From Nannocystis exedens (GTDB taxonomy: Bacteria; Myxococcota_A; Polyangia; Nannocystales; Nannocystaceae), in NCBI RefSeq assembly GCF_002343915.1, contig NZ_NETK01000002.1:248001-312000 (forward strand): a DNA stretch of 64,000 nt, given 5' to 3'. Shown piece by piece: positions 58,945 to 64,000 of this stretch (positions are counted from its first letter, which is position 1; every line of letters starts with the position of its first letter). The notes beneath the pieces were generated by a model. It made no database searches. It was not told the DNA's origin and saw nothing but the letters and a program-made list of their open reading frames with translations. Both the position numbers and the translations under genes were made by a program.

Positions 58945-60642
58945 ATGAGAGTCGAGCATTGGTTGGCGAGTGGCTGTGCGTCGCTGCTTCTCTGGGCGTG
59001 CGCCGACGACGGCGCGGGGGGGTCGTCGGCTTCGAACACGATGGGAAATTCGGGCACCGGGGTCACGGGCGTCACGAGCGAGGGGACGGCCGGCACGGCC
59101 GGCACCACCGACGAGCCCGACACCGGCGGCTCGGAGGGCTCGGGCTCGGCGACCGCTAGCGGGACGACGGCGCCGACCACCGGCGAACCGACGTCGACCA
59201 CGGCGGGGCCGACGAGCTCGACCACCGCCGAGCCGATGACCGGCACCGCGAGCACCACCAACGGCCTGTCCGAAGGGACATCCGAGGGCACGAGCGAGGG
59301 CACGACCACCGACGGCCTCACCGACGGGACCACCTCGACCACGACCGGCCTCGTGCCGGGCGTGTGCGGTGACGGTCAGCTCAACGTCGGCGAGGAGTGC
59401 GACAACGGCCCGGACAACGGCCCCGACGCCGCGTGCAGCGAGGAGTGCCTGCTCGACAAGTGCGGCGACGGCAAGGTCGATCCGGGCGAGACCTGCGACC
59501 TCGGGCCGGACAACGGGCCCGACAACGGCTGCTCGGTCACCTGCGACATCCTGCCGACCTCGTGCGGCACTCAGGAGGCCGAGGCGGAGCTGATCCCGAA
59601 GCCGGTCGACATCATCATCACGATCGACAACTCGGGCAGCATGGGCAACGAGATCGTCGGCGTCCAGGACAACATCAACGTCAACTTCGCCCAGATCATC
59701 GAGGCCAGCGGCCTCGACTACCGCGTGATCATGGTGTCCCGGTTCGGCAACGACACCGCCGAGAGCGTGTGCATCGAGGCGCCGCTCGGCGGGATCCCGC
59801 AGGGCGGCTGCAACAACCCGCCGAACGCGCCCGTCAACGGCGACCGGTTCTTCCACTACAGCATCGAGATCGGCAGCCACAACTCGTGGTGCCGGCTGCT
59901 GCAGACGCTGAACGGCAACACCGACGACGAGTACGGCTTCGCGCCCGAGGGCTGGCAGAAGTGGCTGCGCCCCGACGCGTTCAAGGTCTTCCTCGAGCTC
60001 ACCGACGACGGCGTCGAGTGCTCGTACAACAACATCTCCTACGACGACAACAACAACGTCAACAGCGGCCTGACCGCGGCCACCAAGTTCGACGAGCGGC
60101 TGATCGCCGTCGCGCCGCAGCACTTCGGCGACTCGAAGGAGAACCGCAACTACAAGTGGTACAGCATCGTCGGCATGGCCTACAACAACCCGCCGGACGA
60201 GCCCTACACGCCGATGGACCCGATCGTCACCGGCGAGTGCCCCACCGCCGCCGACAACGGGACCGGCTACCAGACGCTGAGCAACATGACCGACGCGCTG
60301 CGCTTCCCGCTGTGCGACACGAGCAAGTACGACGTCGTGTTCCAGGCGATCGCCAACGGCGTGGTCGCCGACGCCAAGATCGCCTGCGACTTCGAGATCC
60401 CGCCGCCGCCCGAGGGCAAGACGCTCGACGAGGACTCGATCGTCGTCGAGTTCACGCCCTCCGGTCAGATGAACCCGCTGCTGCTCGGCAAGGTCCCGGG
60501 CATCGACCAGTGCGACTCGATGTCGTTCTACGTCGAGAACGGCAAGGTCATCCTCTGCCCCGACGCCTGCGACCTGGCGCAGGACGACAAGGACGCGACC
60601 CTCAAGGTCGAGTTCACCTGCGACCCGCTGATGCCGCTGTGA
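58945..60642 (+). CDS. surface lipoprotein with Cys repeats and von Willebrand A domain
   Basis: A 565-residue predicted lipoprotein. The lipobox is LLWAC (Cys19), followed by a Thr/Ser/Gly linker of about 110 residues with GTSEGTSEGT repeats. Two modules of the type CGDGxxNxGExC with NGPDNGPD loops follow (residues about 140-200). The C-terminal half is a von Willebrand A domain: the metal site DNSGS starts at Asp228 in VDIIITIDNSGSM, with hydrophobic strands after it (YRVIMVSRFG, FKVFLELTDDG). Cysteines in the second half suggest disulfides. Such proteins bind ligands or other surface proteins through the metal site. TATCCT lies 33 nt upstream, with GCGAGGGGG as ribosome-binding site. Confidence 0.85.
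   Translation: MRVEHWLASGCASLLLWACADDGAGGSSASNTMGNSGTGVTGVTSEGTAGTAGTTDEPDTGGSEGSGSATASGTTAPTTGEPTSTTAGPTSSTTAEPMTGTASTTNGLSEGTSEGTSEGTTTDGLTDGTTSTTTGLVPGVCGDGQLNVGEECDNGPDNGPDAACSEECLLDKCGDGKVDPGETCDLGPDNGPDNGCSVTCDILPTSCGTQEAEAELIPKPVDIIITIDNSGSMGNEIVGVQDNINVNFAQIIEASGLDYRVIMVSRFGNDTAESVCIEAPLGGIPQGGCNNPPNAPVNGDRFFHYSIEIGSHNSWCRLLQTLNGNTDDEYGFAPEGWQKWLRPDAFKVFLELTDDGVECSYNNISYDDNNNVNSGLTAATKFDERLIAVAPQHFGDSKENRNYKWYSIVGMAYNNPPDEPYTPMDPIVTGECPTAADNGTGYQTLSNMTDALRFPLCDTSKYDVVFQAIANGVVADAKIACDFEIPPPPEGKTLDEDSIVVEFTPSGQMNPLLLGKVPGIDQCDSMSFYVENGKVILCPDACDLAQDDKDATLKVEFTCDPLMPL
59264..59282 (+). repeat. dispersed element in vWA lipoprotein linker
   Basis: GGCCTGTCCGAAGGGACAT is read in frame as GLSEGTS at the start of a GTSEGTSEGT run. 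The linker may have grown from it. Confidence 0.5.
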
Positions 60643-60651
60643 CGCCGAGGT

Positions 60652-61494
60652 TCACGCGGCGGGCGACGCCGCGGGGACCTCGACCTCGCCGACGAAGGCG
60701 ACCCGCGCCGGCCCGGTCATGAGGATCGAGCCGCCGGCGCGGTCCTGTCGCAGCACCAGCGGACCACCCGGCAGCCGCACCACCACGTCGCGAGCGTGGG
60801 GCGCGAGGCCCTCGGCGATCGCGGCGGCCAGGGTGGCGCACGCGCCGGTCCCGCAGGCCGAGGTGATCCCGCAGCCGCGTTCCCATACCCACAGCGTGAT
60901 GCTGCCGTCGGCCTCGACGCGGGCGAACTCGACGTTGGTGCGACCGGGGAACTGCGGGTCGCGCTCGATCGAAGGACCGTCGCCGCGCGCCAGCGCCTCC
61001 GGATCCTCGGAGGTGACGAACGCGATCGCATGCGGGTTGCCCATCGACACCGCCGCGAACGAGCGGTCGCCGACGCGCCGCGGGCCGAGCAGGTCGGGCG
61101 GGCCCATGTCGATCGCCACCTGCCCGGAAGGACATGTCCCGGGGTAAAATTCCCGCACCGCGCACGGCTTGGGGCCGGCGTCGGTGTCGATGACGAGCCG
61201 GCGGACCGCGCCGGCGACCGCCAGGGCGACGCAGCGGAGGCCGTTGCCGCACATCTCCGGGCGCGAGCCGTCGTGGTTGACGACGATCATGGTCGCCGCG
61301 GCCTCGGCGGTGCGCGGCGGCCCGACCACGAGGATCCCGTCGCCGCCGACGCCGAGGCGCCGGTCGCAGAGGGCAGGGGCCGCGGCGCGGAGGCGGGCCA
61401 CCAGCGCGTCCAAAACCGCCGGTGAGGCGTCACGACGGTCGAGCAGCAGGAAATCGTTGCCGAGGCCCTCGACCTTGGCGAAGCGCTCCAGCAT
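60652..61494 (-). CDS. dapF: diaminopimelate epimerase
   Basis: A 280-residue cofactor-independent epimerase that converts LL- to meso-diaminopimelate for lysine and peptidoglycan synthesis. It begins FAKVEGLGNDFLLLD, as usual. The two catalytic cysteines are Cys82 in EMCGNGLRC and Cys214 in SACGTGACA. NVEFARVE and WERGCGITSACGTG are conserved. Between the two halves, residues about 119-126 (YPGTCPSGQ) are encoded by a copy of the dispersed palindrome at 61117-61140, in a surface-loop position. It is 3 bp after secG on the minus strand and ends 9 bp from the convergent vWA lipoprotein gene. Confidence 0.95.
   Translation of the reverse strand: MLERFAKVEGLGNDFLLLDRRDASPAVLDALVARLRAAAPALCDRRLGVGGDGILVVGPPRTAEAAATMIVVNHDGSRPEMCGNGLRCVALAVAGAVRRLVIDTDAGPKPCAVREFYPGTCPSGQVAIDMGPPDLLGPRRVGDRSFAAVSMGNPHAIAFVTSEDPEALARGDGPSIERDPQFPGRTNVEFARVEADGSITLWVWERGCGITSACGTGACATLAAAIAEGLAPHARDVVVRLPGGPLVLRQDRAGGSILMTGPARVAFVGEVEVPAASPAA
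61117..61140 (-). repeat. dispersed palindrome inside dapF
   Basis: ACCTGCCCGGAAGGACATGTCCC lies in the dapF coding sequence and is read on the minus strand as GTCPSGQV. It introduces an extra cysteine near the middle of the enzyme without breaking the frame. Confidence 0.5.
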
Positions 61495-61497
61495 CGC

Positions 61498-62232
61498 TCA
61501 GGGCGCCTCGGCCGCCTCGGGCGTCGGGGCCTCGGCTGCCGGGGCGGGTGCGGGGACAGGCTTGCTGGCCTTGCGGGGGGCCTTGCTCGGAGCCTTGGCG
61601 GGAGCAGCCGGAGCGCCTGCGTCGGCCGGAGCGGTGGCACCCGCGGGGGCCTCGGCGGGGGCGGCATCCGCCGGTGCTGCGGCGGCCGGGGTGCCGGAGT
61701 CGGCCCCAGCCGGCGCCGCGGAGTCGGCCGCGGCAGCCGCGCCGGAGTCGGCCGCCGGAGTCGGCTCGGCCGGAGCCTCGGCATCGGCCGCCGGAGCGTC
61801 CACGGGCGGCGCAGCGGGCTCCTCGGCCGGCGGCGGGGTCGTGGCCTCGGCGGGCTCCGACTCGCCGGCCGACGGCGTGTACGCTGCGAGGTTGACCGGG
61901 TTGGGCCCGATCGCCTCCCAGTTGATCTCGCCGGAGGCGTCTTCCTCTGCAGGGGCCGTCTCCTCGCTGCGCTCCTGCAGGCGCTCCGACCCGGAGTGGC
62001 TGCCGGCGTACGCCAGGAACATCGCGAAGACCATGAAGCTCATCGCGCAGATCTGCGTAACCTTTGCCAAAACGTCGGAGCTGCCGCCCCCGCCGAAGAC
62101 GCTCTGACTGGCCCCGCCACCGAGCGCCGTGCCCATGCCGCCGCGCCCTGCCTGCAGCAGGATGACCAGCACCATGAACAGGCACACCAGGATGTAGAGG
62201 ACCGAGACGATGGTGACGATGATGTCGAACAT
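61498..62232 (-). CDS. secG: protein-export membrane protein SecG with long C-terminal tail
   Basis: A 244-residue SecG, an accessory subunit of the SecYEG translocon. The canonical part is the first 80 residues. Membrane helix 1 is VSVLYILVCLFMVLVILLQ, followed by the family motif GRGGMGTALGGGASQSVFGG. Membrane helix 2 is ICAMSFMVFAMFLAYAG. E. coli SecG has about 110 residues. Here a 160-residue tail of Ala, Pro, Glu and Asp repeats follows (EAPAEPTPAADSG and similar). The tail is low complexity and probably disordered. It lies in a pgk-tpiA-secG-dapF strand run, a common order for the first three. Confidence 0.92.
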   Translation of the reverse strand: MFDIIVTIVSVLYILVCLFMVLVILLQAGRGGMGTALGGGASQSVFGGGGSSDVLAKVTQICAMSFMVFAMFLAYAGSHSGSERLQERSEETAPAEEDASGEINWEAIGPNPVNLAAYTPSAGESEPAEATTPPPAEEPAAPPVDAPAADAEAPAEPTPAADSGAAAAADSAAPAGADSGTPAAAAPADAAPAEAPAGATAPADAGAPAAPAKAPSKAPRKASKPVPAPAPAAEAPTPEAAEAP

Positions 62233-62244
62233 GGAGAGCTCGGC

Positions 62245-63030
62245 TTAGCTGGCCTCGGCGACGAGCCGGACGATCTGCAGGAAGGCTTCGGCCTCGAGCG
62301 AGGCCCCGCCGACGAGGAAGCCGTCGACGTCACCCGCGGCCATGAGCCCGGCCGCGTTTCCGGGCTTCACACTACCACCGTACAGGATCGATCTGTCGGC
62401 GCCGGTCGCGCCATACTGCTCGGTGAGCCAGGTCCGGATCCTCCGGTGCATGGCCCCGGCATCGCGGGCGCTGGCCGTCTTGCCGGTGCCGATCGCCCAG
62501 ACGGGCTCGTAGGCGATGACGAGGCGGTCCTGGAAGAGTTCAGGATCGACTCCAGCAAGTGAGGCGGAAAGCTGCGAAATCACGAAGTTTTCGTGATTGC
62601 CACTCTCGCGGATTTCGAGCCCCTCGCCGACGCACAGCACGACCCGCAACCCGCCCTGGAGGGCGCACAGGACCTTGCGAGCGATGAGCGCGTCGTCCTC
62701 GTGGAAATGCGTCCGGCGCTCGGAGTGGCCGATGATCGCGCCGTGGACGCCGACATCGGCGAGCTGGCCCGGGCCGACCTCGCCGGTGAAGGCGCCTTCT
62801 TCCTGGGCCGCGCAGTTCTGGCCGAACAGGTACAGCGGCCCGGCCGGGCGGCTCCACGGGGCGAGGGCGTCGAGCGCGACCATCGTCGGCGCGACGCCGA
62901 TCTTGGTGCGCACCGGGCCCTCGAGCAGCTCGGGTGGGAGGCCGTCGACGATCTCCGTCGCCAGCAGCTCCGCCGTGCCGCGGAACAGGTTCTGCTTCCA
63001 GTTGCCGATCGTCCAGCGAACTCGTGCCAC
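62245..63030 (-). CDS. tpiA: triosephosphate isomerase
   Basis: A 261-residue TIM-barrel enzyme that interconverts dihydroxyacetone phosphate and glyceraldehyde 3-phosphate in glycolysis. The substrate Lys is in IGNWKQN at the N-terminus, the catalytic His in AIIGHSERR and the catalytic Glu in IAYEPVWAIGTGKTA, which includes the flexible loop. The phosphate-binding end is YGGSVKPGNAAGL. The start is taken as GTG 63030, one base after the pgk stop; an in-frame ATG at 63060 overlaps pgk. Cotranscribed with pgk and secG. Confidence 0.96.
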   Translation of the reverse strand: MARVRWTIGNWKQNLFRGTAELLATEIVDGLPPELLEGPVRTKIGVAPTMVALDALAPWSRPAGPLYLFGQNCAAQEEGAFTGEVGPGQLADVGVHGAIIGHSERRTHFHEDDALIARKVLCALQGGLRVVLCVGEGLEIRESGNHENFVISQLSASLAGVDPELFQDRLVIAYEPVWAIGTGKTASARDAGAMHRRIRTWLTEQYGATGADRSILYGGSVKPGNAAGLMAAGDVDGFLVGGASLEAEAFLQIVRLVAEAS

Positions 63031-63031
63031 G

Positions 63032-64000
63032 TCACGCGCTCCGGTTCGTGAGCAGGACATCGATGCCCGGCAAACTGCCGCCGGACTCGATCATCTCCAG
63101 CGAGGCGCCGCCGCCGGTGGAGACGTGATCGATCTTGTCGGCCACGCCGCTGTCCTGCAGGGCCGCGACGCTGTCGCCGCCGCCGACCACGGTAAAGCCG
63201 CCGCAATCGGCAACCGCCCGCGCCACCGCGAGCGTCCCCTCGGCGAACACCGAGTTCTCGAACAGCCCCATCGGCCCGTTCCAGAACACCAGCTTGGCGC
63301 CGAGGATGGCCGCGCGGAACCGCGCAGCGCTGGCCGGGCCGATGTCGAGGGCCATCTCGTCGTCGCCGAGAGCGCCGCTCTCGACCTGGATCACCCGGGC
63401 CGAGGTCGCCTTGGTGCCGGCGCCGACGCGCAGGTCGGTCGGGAGCAGCACGCGCACGTCGCGGGCGCCGGCGCGGGTCAGCAGGTTCTTGCAGTCGGCG
63501 AACCGGTCGGGCTCGTGCAGCGAGGCGCCGACGGCCACGCCGGCCGCGGCGAGGAAGGTGTTGGCCATCGCGCCGCCGATCAGGATGCTGTCGCCCGGCC
63601 GCAGGCGCTCGAGGATCGCCAGCAGCACCGGCAGCTTGTCGCTGACCTTGGCGCCGCCGACGACGGTCACGAACGGGTGGTCGGGGTGGTGGATCACGCG
63701 GCCGAGCGCCTCGACCTCGGCCTGCAGCAGGAGCCCGGCGGCCTTGTCGGCGACGAGCTCCGGCACGCCGACGATCGACGCGTGCGCGCGGTGCGAGGCG
63801 CCGAAGGCGTCGTTGACGTAGGCGTCGCACAGCGAGGCCAGCGCCTGCGCGAAGGCCGGATCGTTGCGGGTCTCGCCGGGGTGCCAGCGCAGGTTCTCGA
63901 GCAGCACGATCTGTCCGGCGCGGGTGTCGTGCACCAGCTTGGTGACGCCGTCGCCGACGACCTCGTCGGGCAGCCGGACCTCGCAGCCGAGCAGCTCGGC
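63032..64000 (-). CDS. pgk: phosphoglycerate kinase (N-terminal part outside window)
   Basis: 323 codons of phosphoglycerate kinase are visible; the frame is open to the window edge, so the first 80 or so residues are missing. The visible part starts in the N-terminal domain (IVLLENLRWHPGETRNDPAF, NDAFGASHRAHASIVGVP) and includes the conserved TVVGGAKVSDKLPVL and IGGAMANTFLAAAGV hinge segments. The nucleotide-binding C-terminal motifs are VVGGGDSVAAL and STGGGASLEMIESGGSLPGI. The enzyme makes ATP from 1,3-bisphosphoglycerate. gap would be expected upstream, outside the window. Confidence 0.96.
   Translation of the reverse strand, partial: AELLGCEVRLPDEVVGDGVTKLVHDTRAGQIVLLENLRWHPGETRNDPAFAQALASLCDAYVNDAFGASHRAHASIVGVPELVADKAAGLLLQAEVEALGRVIHHPDHPFVTVVGGAKVSDKLPVLLAILERLRPGDSILIGGAMANTFLAAAGVAVGASLHEPDRFADCKNLLTRAGARDVRVLLPTDLRVGAGTKATSARVIQVESGALGDDEMALDIGPASAARFRAAILGAKLVFWNGPMGLFENSVFAEGTLAVARAVADCGGFTVVGGGDSVAALQDSGVADKIDHVSTGGGASLEMIESGGSLPGIDVLLTNRSA

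Overview
The window is 64 kb of very GC-rich DNA (about 70% or more). Its gene content points to a myxobacterium (phylum Myxococcota), most likely of the Nannocystaceae/Nannocystales type. This is inferred from gene families and was not tested by a search. The families are: Ser/Thr protein kinases with PEGA or AAA-ATPase modules, surface lipoproteins with Thr/Ser-rich linkers and CGDGxxxxGExCDDGN cysteine repeats, orphan hybrid-free histidine kinases, a TerB-like protein, a BrkB-family protein and a large secreted S9 peptidase. No rRNA, tRNA, CRISPR array, transposase or phage gene was recognised.

Layout. 1-3.6 kb: the 3' end of a Nuo-type operon, with NuoM-like and NuoN-like membrane subunits separated by a tandem array. 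4.0-8.8 kb (minus strand): serS, trpS, a GNAT acetyltransferase and a Cys-rich lipoprotein, with a 68-bp tandem array. 9.0-12.5 kb (plus): a small basic protein, a PBP4-type DD-peptidase and ddl, the last two both peptidoglycan genes. 12.6-16.5 kb (minus): a membrane protein, a TerB-like protein, a Cys-repeat lipoprotein with a uromodulin-type D8C-like domain, infA and cysC. 16.7-21.2 kb: parC-parE. 21.4-26.8 kb: a LuxR-type regulator, an ECF-like sigma factor divergent from a kinase-ATPase, arfB and a cytochrome c lipoprotein. 26.9-30.7 kb: two tandem paralogous PAS histidine kinases. 30.8-38.1 kb: a four-gene operon of three large related lipoproteins and a FadL/OmpP1 porin. 38.7-50.6 kb: envelope proteins, a BrkB homologue, a kinase with a TPR-like partner, a lipoprotein, a predicted pseudokinase, a YkgJ/zinc-ribbon/beta-propeller trio and a J-domain protein. 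50.9-54.3 kb: an S9 peptidase and membrane proteins. 54.5-58.7 kb: guaB-guaA-ruvB. 58.9-60.6 kb: a vWA lipoprotein. 60.6-64 kb (minus): pgk (cut by the window end), tpiA, secG and dapF.

The most striking feature is not a gene. A short palindrome built around TGTCC-NNNN-GGACA occurs at more than 50 places. Several copies read as UUCG-tetraloop hairpins, for example CTGTCC-TTCG-GGACAG. It lies between genes, at gene ends where it resembles terminators, as tandem half-element arrays, and in frame inside coding sequences (NuoM-like loop, kinase linker, DapF, vWA linker, cytochrome tail). It is absent from the most conserved genes (parC/parE, serS, trpS, guaB). It looks like a REP/HIP-type dispersed element that has shaped both transcript ends and protein linkers. 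Other items worth following up are the lipoprotein-FadL operon, the D8C-like domain and the pseudokinase.
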